The notes beneath the pieces are model-generated. The model had not been told where the DNA came from. It worked only from the letters and a program-made list of their open reading frames with translations, and made no database searches. Position numbers and translations under genes: made by a program. A stretch of 64,000 bases of DNA from Areca catechu (lineage: Eukaryota; Streptophyta; Magnoliopsida; Arecales; Arecaceae): contig CM038052.1 of the NCBI GenBank assembly GCA_021397845.1, positions 35,138,449 to 35,202,448 on the forward strand. Direction: 5' to 3'. Below, in pieces: positions 19,669-28,955 of the stretch (position 1 is the stretch's first letter; every line of letters begins with the position of its first letter).

Positions 19669-20883
19669 TCCAAGAATGAAAAGGATCGATTCTTTGCTCA
19701 AATTAAATATTACTTTTGGGAAGATCCTGAACTCTTTCGAATCTGTGCTGATCAAATCATCCGTAGGTGTGTTCCTGAATCTGAACATCTGAGTATTTTG
19801 AATTTTTTCCACACCCTTGCTTGCGGAGGACATTTTTCTGGTCGAAAAACTGTGGCTAAAGTTTTGCAAAGTGGATTTTACTGGCCGACATTGTTTAAGG
19901 ATGTCTATACTTTTGGCAAAGAATGTCTTAGGTGTCAAGCCTTAGGAAATATTTCAAGAAAAGACATGATGCCTTTAAATCCAATCTTGGTAGTTGAAAT
20001 CTTTGACGTTTAGGGAATTGATTTTATGGGACCCTTTCCACCCTCTAATGGTTTTGAATATATTTTGGTGGCTGTCAATTATGTTTCTAAATGGATTGAG
20101 GCAATGGCAACACGAACCAATGATCATAAGGTAGTCATAAAGTTTGTTCAAAAGAATATCTTCTCTAGGTTCGGATTTCCTCGTGCCATCATTAGCGACG
20201 GAGGTGCCCATTTCACAAACTACCAATTTCGAATGCTTTTGCAAAAATATGGGGTCACACATAAAGTAGCTACACCTTATCACCCGCAAACAAGTGGCCA
20301 AGTGGAAGTATCCAATGGGGAGATCAAGAACATTTTGCAAAAGACTATTAGGCCCGATCATAGAAACTGGTTAGATCGATTAGATGATGCATTATGGGCC
20401 TATCGGACAGCTTACAAGAATTCCATTGGAATGTCTCCCTATAGGCTGATCTTTGGAAAAGCATGTCATCTTCCGGTAGAATTTGAACATAGAGCATATT
20501 GGATGATTAAGCAATTAAATTTTGATTTAAAGCAAGCTGGTTCTAACCGGATGTTGCAACTGAGTGAACTAGATGAACTGAGGCGAGAGGCTTATGAAAA
20601 TTCACGTATTTATAAAGAGAAAATGAAAGCCTTTCATGATCAATTTATTTCTAGGAAAATCTTTGAGCCAAATCAACAAGTCTGGTTATTTAATTCAAGG
20701 CTTCGATTATTTCCTGGAAAATTGAGATCTAGATGGGATGGACCTTACATTGTTAACCAAGTTTTCCTCCATGGTGCAGTCAAAATTTATGATCCTAGGT
20801 CAAGAAACTTCTTTAAGGTGAATGGTCAATGTTTAAAACCATACATTGAAGGAATATCAACAAATCGAACCATCACCAAGTAA
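19669..20883 (+). pseudogene. Athila integrase
   Basis: The region opens after a TAG at 19666-19668, where a Trp codon is expected. It contains an HHCC zinc-binding domain (HTLACGGHFSGRKT ... CLRCQALGN) and a second TAG at 20011-20013 replacing Trp just before GIDFMGPFP. The DDE core has D in GIDFMGPFP, D in ISDGGAHFTN and E in GQVEVSNGEIK. The C-terminal GPY/F-like segment is KLRSRWDGPYIVNQV. The frame 20026-20883 is open for 285 codons to the natural stop. Integrase would insert the cDNA into the genome. No chromodomain is seen, as expected for Athila. Confidence 0.9.
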
Positions 20884-21091
20884 CATTAACTGACCCACAC
20901 TGAACTGAGCTGCATTATGTCTGGCTGAAGACATTAAACTTAGCGCTTGTTGGGAGGCAACCCAATATGTACTCAATATTTTTTTTAATTCAAAAAAAAA
21001 AAAAAATTTGCAGCCTCTACATTGTTCATGAGCTCCTCTTCTCAGGTATCCCTTTACATTTTTAGTTCTTATGGTTTATTTATTTTTTTTT

Positions 21092-21131
21092 ATACCATTA
21101 GGGACAATGGTATTTAAGTTGGGGGGTCGGG
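21092..21131 (+). promoter_or_regulatory. 3' UTR hairpin plus internal polypurine tract
   Basis: Perfect 8-bp stem ATACCATT/AATGGTAT with a 6-base loop, then TTAAGTTGGGGGGTCGGG. The purine tract repeats the wording of the real polypurine tract (AAGTTGGGGGG at 21934-21944). Both hairpin and tract are conserved in the derivative copy at 7039-7079. Confidence 0.55.
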
Positions 21132-21933
21132 ACAAATATCTCTTTTTTTTAAAAAAAAAAAAGTTTTCATGCATCAAAAATAAATCTGGAGCAAGATAGA
21201 CTAGGAAAAGTAATAAGAGTTAGAGAGTGTTGCTAATGACTATAGCGAGTCAAGAAGTAGACTAGCGTGTCAGACTTTTAGGGCCTACTTAGATCACCTA
21301 AAGGCTATTAGCACTTCCATTGCACATGCACGCTGATGAGACAAAGTTAGTATTAGTTGTAAGGACAATTGAGGACTTAATTATCACTGAAAACTGGTAA
21401 TTGATATATATCCCAATTTAAATTTTTTTTTAATTGAGGAAAGAGCTACCTACCTGAAATGAAAGTGCAAAACATAGAGTATATGTGGATCGCCCTAAAC
21501 TTAGTAACCGGGTCTCTGCACCTAAGTCAAGTGTGGAGGTTCGCGTCAAACGGTGAAGGGAAGGCCAGGATGCTCAGCAAAAAAAAAAATAAAAAAAATC
21601 AGGTAGTGTGAAAGCTAACTCAGTTCATAAGCTTAATTTAGGGATGTATAGAAAATTAACCAAAGTAAGTATTAATCAAAGATACATTTGTTCTTGCAAA
21701 CTAGTACCAAAATGTTAAGTTAGTCATCACAAACACAAGTGCTGTAGATCTTTAGATGAACTCTAAGAAAGTTTCTAATTATGCTGACTGCAAAATTTAT
21801 TTCTGAAACTCAATACTTAGTTAGTGATACTTGCTAGATCTTTTTACTCTCAAACCTGGATCTATTTTTGTAAAGGATGATCTTTGTGACACATAGTTAT
21901 ACTTTTTGCATTGCTAAGGGACTAGCAATAAGT

Positions 21934-21946
21934 AAGTTGGGGGGTT
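21934..21946 (+). promoter_or_regulatory. Athila polypurine tract
   Basis: AAGTTGGGGGGTT directly before TGATAAATC of the 3' LTR, the expected priming site for plus-strand synthesis. Confidence 0.8.
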
Positions 21947-23649
21947 TGATAAATCATGGATTTACACGTTTATTTTAAGTATTTTAGTTAATTATTGGTG
22001 CTAATATTCTTTTAATAACCTAATTTCATAATTAATTTGGACTTTCTTGCAAAACTAATTATTTTAAAAAATATCTTTGAAAAATATGAAATTAGAATAT
22101 GTTCATGAAAAATAGATTTCAAGTCAAAGCACCACGCACCCATTTAAATGATTAATAAAATATTTAATAATTATAATTAATGATCATGGAATCGGTAAAA
22201 TTAATAAGATTGAAACCCACCAATAGGTAGATCTTGATTTATGGAATCCAACGACGCAAACGGTACTTAAATCGGGTTTGAAATGAAGAAGTTATGAATT
22301 TTCTAAGATTTTTGCACATATTTTGATGCTGCACGATTTTTGGAGCAGCCGGTCCATCATGGACCGGTTGCTAGTTTTTTTATTGCAGTTTGGTTCACCG
22401 GCAGCCATGGCTGCCGGTCCATGGAATAGGCCGTGGACCACAGCCCTCCAGAGGCACCGAAATTCGCTGGGAAGCACGCCGGCGGTGTCCCTGGCCGGAG
22501 GAGAAGCTCTGGCGGTGGTTTGACGGTCGGTGGCGGTGTTTTTTGGCGACAAACGAGAGGAGGCAGCCCACGTTCTTCACGTGTCCACGGCCAGAGGAGA
22601 AGCTCCGGCGGTGGCGTTGCCGAGCTCCTCCACGCGCGTTGCCGAGCTCCTCCACGCGCACGGCCAAGCTCCTCCACGTGCAGCCCACGCCCTCCACGGT
22701 GGCGTTCTCCATGGCCACGCCCTTCACGGTGGCGCAGTCCACGGGCAAGCACTCCACGGGCTACAGGATGTTTCCGCGCTCCTCACGCATTCACGAGCTC
22801 CACGCGCGTTGCCGAGCTCCTCCACGCGCATGGCCAAGCTTCTCCACGCGCTCCACAGTGGTTCCACGAGCTGGCTTGCCGGAGCGCCATCTACGAGCAG
22901 TCTACGAGCAATCCATGGGCATTCTCCACGGGCAGTCCACAAGCGGCGTAATCAACGGAGCAGCAATGGAGCGGTCACGGTATTTTTTTTTGTCCCACAT
23001 CGCTAGTGTGCAACGAGCTCCCCTCTCCGGTCAATTATAAAATGAACCCCAATGCACAAGACAAGGGGATCTCAGAGAAAAGATAAGGTACAGGGTAGAG
23101 GGCATTGCTTGGGTTATGGGTTGGCTTTTGGGAGTGAGGTTTCTCAAAGGAGAGCGTGTCCCTACACCATCTTCCAGCCTTCTCTCTCTGAGATCAAGAT
23201 CCGAAGAAGAAGACACAGAGGAAGCCCAGTTCACTCCACGGAGTACGAAGGAAGGAGCTATCTTCCCGACGAGGCTGCGCCGATCAGTTCTTATCTTTGT
23301 TACTTGTTTTATTAATTTAGTTTTTTTTTGCATTGTATTTAGACCTTAAAATTCAATCAATGCAATATCTCTTTTTAACTCCTGTCTTTCATCTTGTCTG
23401 CAAGTAGATGCTAGGATCTAAATAATAGATCCTAGTGCCAAGTTTAATTTTCCTGCAATTTTAATTTTTTTTATATTTTCGACTTCAAATATTTTTTTTT
23501 TACAAGATCAGAAAGATTTCAAATCCTAAACACCGCCTTCTCTGTGGATTCGACCCGACTCCTCTTGCTATGCATTTTTAAATATTTTAAGAAGTCAGAT
23601 TTTAAACTGATAGCCACGGTGTTTTAACGATAACCCCGCGGTCCTACCA
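21947..23649 (+). repeat. Athila 3' LTR
   Basis: 1703 bp, from TGATAAATC to CCTACCA, with the same layout as the 5' LTR. It carries a shorter palindrome (22345-22371), the GC-rich island with an extra ~30 bp at 22702-22731, the USE GTCCCACATCG near 22993 and the TATA box near 23036. It is followed by the target duplication GGTTT. Confidence 0.92.
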
Positions 23650-23654
23650 GGTTT
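23650..23654 (+). repeat. Right target site duplication of Athila (GGTTT)
   Basis: GGTTT, paired with GGTTC at 12691-12695. Tat1 sequence resumes at 23655 with TGCATGCCC, as in Tat2. Confidence 0.8.
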
Positions 23655-24235
23655 TGCATGCCCTAGCTGGATCCCTACAATGGGACCACAGACCTCCTAG
23701 ATCACCTTGAGAGCTACAAGACCCTCATGCGGGTCGAGGGGGTGAACGACACTCTCCTTTGCACTGCTTTCCCGCTATGCTCTGAAGCGTAGCTCGAGTT
23801 TGGTACTCCCGTCTTGAGCCAGGGAGGATCAACTCTTTTGAGCAACTGAAGAGAAAGTTTGTGGCACACTTTGATGCCTGCCGCAAGGTGCCACGAGAAG
23901 CTAACAGCCTCTTCTCGGTCTGCCAATAAGATCACGAGTCCCTCAAGGACTATGTCACTTGTTTCAAGGTGGCCGCTATAGAAATCTATAACTTGGATGG
24001 GCCTATTGCCATGTTGGCCCTAAAGAGAGGACTTAGAATCTCTCGATTCACCTACTCCCTCAGCAAAAAACTCCCCAAGTCCTACTCAGAGCTTCTATTC
24101 CATGCCCAGAAGTACATTCGCATAGAAGAAGCTGACCGCACTCAAAGAGAGTTAGACGGGAGGCCTCCAAAGAGGCAAGCCCATGAGGAGCAAGGCAGGT
24201 CTCGAGAGTAGAAGTTTGCCACAACTTCTCAGACC
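23655..24235 (+). pseudogene. Tat1 gag capsid region
   Basis: Broken coding sequence of the Tat gag domain. Readable pieces: LESYKTLMRVEGVND (about 23710-23750), SFEQLKRKFVAHFDACRKVPR (about 23838-23900 in parts), and the open frame 23969-24211 with GPIAMLALKRGLRISRFTYS and FHAQKYIRIEEAD. The order and spacing match Tat2 at 56790-57400 and the general Tat pattern. Frameshifts near 23760-23800 and a stop near 23928 (TAA in CCAATAAGATC) inactivate it. Confidence 0.8.
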
Positions 24236-25090
24236 AACTCCAAGCTAAAGAACATCTCTATTAAGGATAATGGGTATACTCCTCTCCTCGTCCCAAGAGC
24301 TAAGATCCTAATGGAGATCAAGGATGAGAACTTTTTGCATCATCCACCCCTGCTAAAACCATCCAACGGCTGTGACAAGTCCAAGTATTGCCAGTTTTAC
24401 TAGGACCATGGCCATGACACCGAGGACTACCATCACTTGAAGAGGGAGATCGAGGAATTGATTCAGCGGGGCTACCTCAAAAACTATGTTGGGGGACAAT
24501 CTCCACCCAGGGATCAGGGTGCCAAGGCCCATCATGCTGCCACAGACAACCAAACCATGGAGAAGCCAGTGGGGATGATTACCCGAGGGGTAGGGAAAAG
24601 ACCAAAGAGAACTAGAGATAGGGAGAGGGATATTGATGTAACCCCTTTGATAGGAAGGGATTTAGTGGGGAAAGTAACTTCCAATAATGATGTTGTTGTC
24701 ATAGAGATGATAATAGCAAAACACCATGTAGAAAAGATTATAGTCGATAGTGGAAGCTTCTTTGATATCCTTTTTTATGATGCTTTTGCAAGGATGAACC
24801 TGTCTCTTGACTTGCTCAAGCCGGTGTTCACACCCTTTGTTGGCTTCACCAGAGACTCTATCGGGGTTGAGTGGGAGATCACACTCCCGGTCACGATTGG
24901 GTCGCCACCCTGGTAGAGAAAGATCTTGATGACTTTTACTATGGTCAAGCTCCCTTCAGTCTATAACGTGATCCTAGGGCATCTCAGGCTGAACCAGCTT
25001 GATGCGGTCATCTTGACCAGGTGCATCCTTATTCAATTCCTAACCCCACATGAGATCGGGGAAATGAGAGGTGATCGACGGACGGCCTGA
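24236..25090 (+). pseudogene. Tat1 gag C-terminus and aspartic protease
   Basis: Starts with the linker and a His/Cys-rich motif DHGHDTEDYHHLKREIEEL near 24410-24460; the usual last Cys is Tyr here. The frame 24437-24916 then carries the protease with IIVDSGSFFDILFYDAFARM (active-site D-S-G present) and VGFTRDSIGVEWEITLPVTIG. A TAG ends it at 24914-24916, and the homologous sequence goes on as VKLPSVYNVILGHLRLNQL in another frame. The protease would cut the Tat polyprotein. Confidence 0.8.
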
Positions 25091-25662
25091 TATTGCCTGC
25101 CGAATGTTCCCGAAGTTCAGAAGGTCGACGACAGCCTCGACATGGACCAACTAGACCAGAGATAATAGGATTTAAGAGAGATAACCATCGAGCACCTGCT
25201 ATCATTCCCTCTCAACGAGGACCCTACAAAGATAGTGCAAGTGGGAGCCCTCTTGTTCGATGAAGAAAGAGCCCAGATGCTAGGCTACTTATGGTGAACG
25301 CGGATGTCTTTGCCTGGTCCACCTTGGATATGCCCGAGATTTCTCCTGACGTGATCAACCACAGGTTGAATATCGACCCAAAGTGGTGACCAGTTCAGTA
25401 GAAGAAGAAAAGTTTTGCACCAAAATGATAGAGGGCGATAAGTGAGGAGGTCAAGAAGCTACTTGCTATGGGCTTTATCCGAGATGTATGTTACCCTCAA
25501 TGGCTCGCTAATGTAGTTATGGTCAAGAAGGTGAGCGGGAAGTGGAGAATCTGCATGGACTACACCGACTTCAATCGGGCATGTTCAAAGGATAGTTTTT
25601 TGCTGCCTAAGATCAACCAGCTTGTGGATGCAACATCGAGATGCTGGCTACTCAGCTTCATG
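25091..25662 (+). pseudogene. Tat1 RT, N-terminal part (before the CACTA insertion)
   Basis: Linker and start of reverse transcriptase. Clear RT text runs from 25468: MGFIRDVCYPQWLANVVMV, KWRICMDYTDFNRACSKDSF, and LPKINQLVDATSR. It is broken by the CACTA element exactly after ATG at 25660-25662; the reading resumes with MDAFSGYNQIFIDPED at 35119. A stop at 25387-25389 and frame changes lie upstream. Confidence 0.85.
25660..25662 (+). repeat. Left target site duplication of CACTA (ATG)
   Basis: ATG precedes CACTACAAG and is repeated at 35119-35121 after the right end. Three-base duplications are the rule for CACTA elements. Confidence 0.85.
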
Positions 25663-25678
25663 CACTACAAGAAAAAAG
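25663..25678 (+). repeat. CACTA left terminal inverted repeat
   Basis: CACTACAAGAAAAAAG, perfectly complementary to 35103-35118. Confidence 0.95.
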
Positions 25679-25989
25679 GGTATTTGCAACAATTATTCCC
25701 CACAGATAATAAATTATATGTAGGAAAAAGTATTTTTTTCCAATAAACATTTATATTTGTTGGAAGTATATTGTTATGTGTAATTTTTTTCGATGGATGA
25801 GGGATAATCAGGAAAATAATTTTATTTCCAATGGACCGTCCGGATTGGGTGATGGGAATGGGCTTCATTTTTTTTTTCATTGGTGCTAAGTGGCCCGCCA
25901 AGATTATATCCCATGACCCTTTTTTTTTTGGTAAGTCCCATGATTCATTCGGAGAGGCATTTTAATTCATGCACATCTTCTCCATTTCC

Positions 25990-26600
25990 AACCCTAGTAC
26001 ATCGGCAACCCGATTCACCGGTGGAGGTGAAGGTGGATGAGTGCCGACAACCCTCGTGAAGGCGATTGATCATCGGTGTCACAACTCCCTGTCATGAGTT
26101 CCTTGTTTTTTGGTTGATTTATTTTTTTGTGATTTCTTTGATAAATCCAGCGAGGTAAGAGGAAGAGCATGACAGCAGTGGGGGGCCGGGTGCTGGTCGA
26201 TGGAGGTGATGATGTAGGGACCTTCTCCTTGGACTCGACTCGAGAACCACCGTTGAGGTCGGCAATAGGGAGGGGCAGGGCCGCCAGGGGAGGGTAGTCG
26301 AGGTCAGCATTGGGGAGGGGTAGGGCCACGGGGGGGGCCACCGGGGGAGGAGGGTCGAGGTCGGCAATGGGGAGGGGCGGGGCCACGGGGGGAGGGGGGG
26401 CCGAGGGTCCAAAAGAGAGAGAGGGAATAGCTCAAGAAAGAAGAAAGGAGGGTGAGAGAAACAGAGAAATAGTAGATTAGGAAAGTCAGGGGGGCCCATG
26501 GCCCCCCGTGCCTCCACGGTGCTCCACCACATTGACGGGGGCTTCTTTCAATCCTTTTTTCTTCCGGTGCTTTAAGAATATATTTTCTGTCCGGGATCAT
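25990..26600 (-). other. GC-rich segment with repeated proline-rich unit inside CACTA
   Basis: A GC-rich block in an otherwise AT-rich transposon. Between about 26240 and 26400 a roughly 60-bp unit built on GAGGTCGGCAATGGGGAGGG is repeated about three times. On the minus strand an open frame (26015-26386) reads repeats of LPLPIADLD with Pro-rich linkers. It could be a captured host exon, a GC-rich first exon of the transposon, or simple-repeat expansion. I recognise no domain. Confidence 0.4.
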
Positions 26601-28955
26601 GACAGGAATTGTGGTGCTCGATGGGGCTAATATAGTTCCAGTAGGTCGGCAAGAACAGGACTCGGATGTAGAGGTGTGGAGAAAAGGGCTTAGCCGTAGC
26701 TAGTAGAAATCCCTACATTCCTACGGCCATGAGCGAAGCATCGTAGAGTGGGCAACGACTTATCAGAGCTCTTTTAAAGAGGAGTTACACCAACGAAACA
26801 AGGGATTGATGAGTGGTCAGGGGGACAAAGTGAATGGAATTGAAGATAAGCTATAGCTAACCATGCATAACCCCATGTCCTTGCTTTCTTTAATCCCAGT
26901 TCTCTTTCAAGTCTTCGGCCAGACAACCATATGCAGAACAAAAAGTTGGCCTTTCTACTCTAATCATATCCTCCACTCCCCTTTCCTTTAACCTATTTTT
27001 GGCGGTATTCTTCCAATTTAATAATCTTACATTCATGTTGTTTAGTATACTACTAGAATATCGATCACTACACAAAAAGAATAATAGATTCATATATAAA
27101 ATGGTATGTGCATATTATATTTTATTTGATGGCATCGGCTATAGTTAATTTCTTGGCTAATAGCTTTGTATATGGATTTCAGTATATAGAATTGCAGGAG
27201 ACTAGTCATGTAGGATATATATATATATATATATATTGACACACGCATGTACATGCACATTTGTACTTACTTGTATTTATACATAGTTTTTTAATCTTCA
27301 GTAATTTTAACTTCAGTAATTTGGATTTGTTGATCATTAGAATGTCCATTTTGACCACATTTTCCAGATGCCATCTAGAATATCATACTGTCCTCAATTC
27401 AATTCTACCATTTCAAGGGCCAACAGAAGTCAAAATTTGGATTTTAATTACTATTTTAGGTATTTTTCTTTCTTGATTTTGTAGACCAAAAATTCTAAAT
27501 TCCCAAAATAATTAATAAGGATATTCTACACAGTTTATATTTCGCATACACTGATAGTCTTAAATAACATCAGGAATATTTTACTTTTGATAAATCAGTA
27601 AAGGTTCATCTGCAAAAAGATGCTTAAAGTTAGAATGTAGGCAAACTTTAATTTGAGACATTTCTAGAGGAGCAACCTTTTTCATCTAAGTTTTTGAGTC
27701 CTAGAGTTTTTTATCTCATAATGCAGTCTCTTGGACTTCTTTCTTTTAGTATCATGAAAAGCTGTGACTGGTCATTATAATGTTTGCTCAAAAAAATAAT
27801 AAACATAAAAAGTTATTACAATAATTTGCTTAAGATATTACAGGTGACCTACCTTTGTTCACTTTGTTTTGTTCATATGCTATATTTCTTAGAATATGGC
27901 CAAGGTCTATTAAAATTCAGTGAGATCATGAACAGTGGTGAAGTATATCAGATAAACTAGTTGGCACCTTTAGATGCATTTCTATAATGCATGCCTAACA
28001 TGGTGGCATGAAATTAATTAAATCATGGTTTAGATTTCTAAAGTAAAAGAAATCCTTAATTTTTTAAGAAACAATTTGTTGATCAAGCTTTCATTATTAT
28101 CATGATCCATTATACAACTTAAACATCACTTTAGAAAGTGCCTGGATATCTTCATATCAAGCAACCTTCTCAAAATAACTATATCAAGCTTGACATTCAT
28201 TGTTAACCCATTTAATTGCTACTTTCTTAAGGGTTTTTTTTTGGGTTGGGGGTGGGCGGTGGGGGGGGGGGGGTGTGGAGGGGGAAAAAATGATAGATCG
28301 TTGAAGCTATTCCACCATGGCTTCTTTTAGGCTTGATCAGCTGTCGTATAATTGATCATTGATGTTATTCCACTAGGTCAATTAGGTTGCATTCTCTAAT
28401 GGTAGCTTGATTAATAGTCAGCCACTAGATGTATATGAGCATCTTTATTTATGAGTGTATGCCTATGTCTGAACATATTACCATATATATTTTTATGTCC
28501 TGTTCATTTGCTCAGACAAGTTTAATCTTTCATCTTGATTAATAATGTACTTATTTATGTTATGTGAACACAAATCCTTGGTGTTTATATTTGAAATCTT
28601 GTTATAATATAATATCATTTAGCATTTAAGCTAGTTTTGCATATTTTGACAAGCATATAGATAAAAATTGCATATTTTGGTACTGTCTGGTTGTTTATTT
28701 TTCTTGTATATATGTTTCTATTTGACATAGATGAGTAATAACCATTTAATTATTTTATAGTAAATCAGCCTCATGTGATTCATTCATAATTAATCTTTGG
28801 CACTCTTTTTTGATGTTTTATATTATATTTTATAAATTTCAAATTTACTCTAGGATCAGTTTGTACATATGACCATCCAATTTGTAGCTTTCATTATTTT
28901 GTTGATAATATGCTTTTGCAACTTGTTAATATTTTCCTAATTTTTTTCTTAATTG
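26601..28955 (+). other. CACTA 5' region without recognisable gene
   Basis: AT-rich sequence between the GC-rich block and the transposase gene. It holds a (TA)n microsatellite at 27214-27236 and a G-run at about 28238-28285. No coding match seen. It probably contains promoter and 5' intron sequence of the transposase gene. Confidence 0.45.

Larger units (their letters stand above)
20884..21946 (+). other. Athila 3' UTR without env-like ORF
   Basis: Contains the Athila landmark AGCGCTTGTTGGGAGGCAAC near 20942-20961, a hairpin at 21092-21113, an internal purine tract at 21116-21131 and the polypurine tract at 21934-21946. No frame of 60 codons or more is present on the plus strand, so the env-like gene that many Athila elements carry here is absent. 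Confidence 0.8.
12696..23649 (+). mobile_element. Complete Athila-like Ty3/gypsy element
   Basis: About 10.95 kb with LTRs of 1702 and 1703 bp, a tRNA-Asp-type primer binding site, gag, protease, RT, RNase H, integrase, a 1-kb 3' UTR and a polypurine tract against the 3' LTR. The wording of gag and pol (FMDDFSVF in RT, DLGAS in protease, and the 3' UTR block AGCGCTTGTTGGGAGGCAAC) identifies the Athila lineage. There is no env-like ORF between integrase and the 3' LTR. At least five stops or frameshifts in pol make it inactive. In the first ~411 bp the two LTRs differ at 10 positions, so it is fairly young. It interrupts Tat1 gag. Confidence 0.93.

Noticed and set aside
20026..20120. Apparent loss of a catalytic Asp in Athila integrase (VAVNYVSKW) and in Tat2 (TINYFTKW)
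   Set aside because: The first catalytic Asp is in GIDFMGP / GMDILGP upstream, which is present; the changed residue is not part of the DDE triad.
20884..21946. Expected env-like gene of Athila
   Set aside because: No frame of useful length and no transmembrane-like segment on the plus strand; region is UTR only.
26119..26600. Minus-strand frames in the GC-rich CACTA segment as a host gene
   Set aside because: Simple Pro/Leu-rich repeats without a recognisable domain; reported only as a possible captured fragment.
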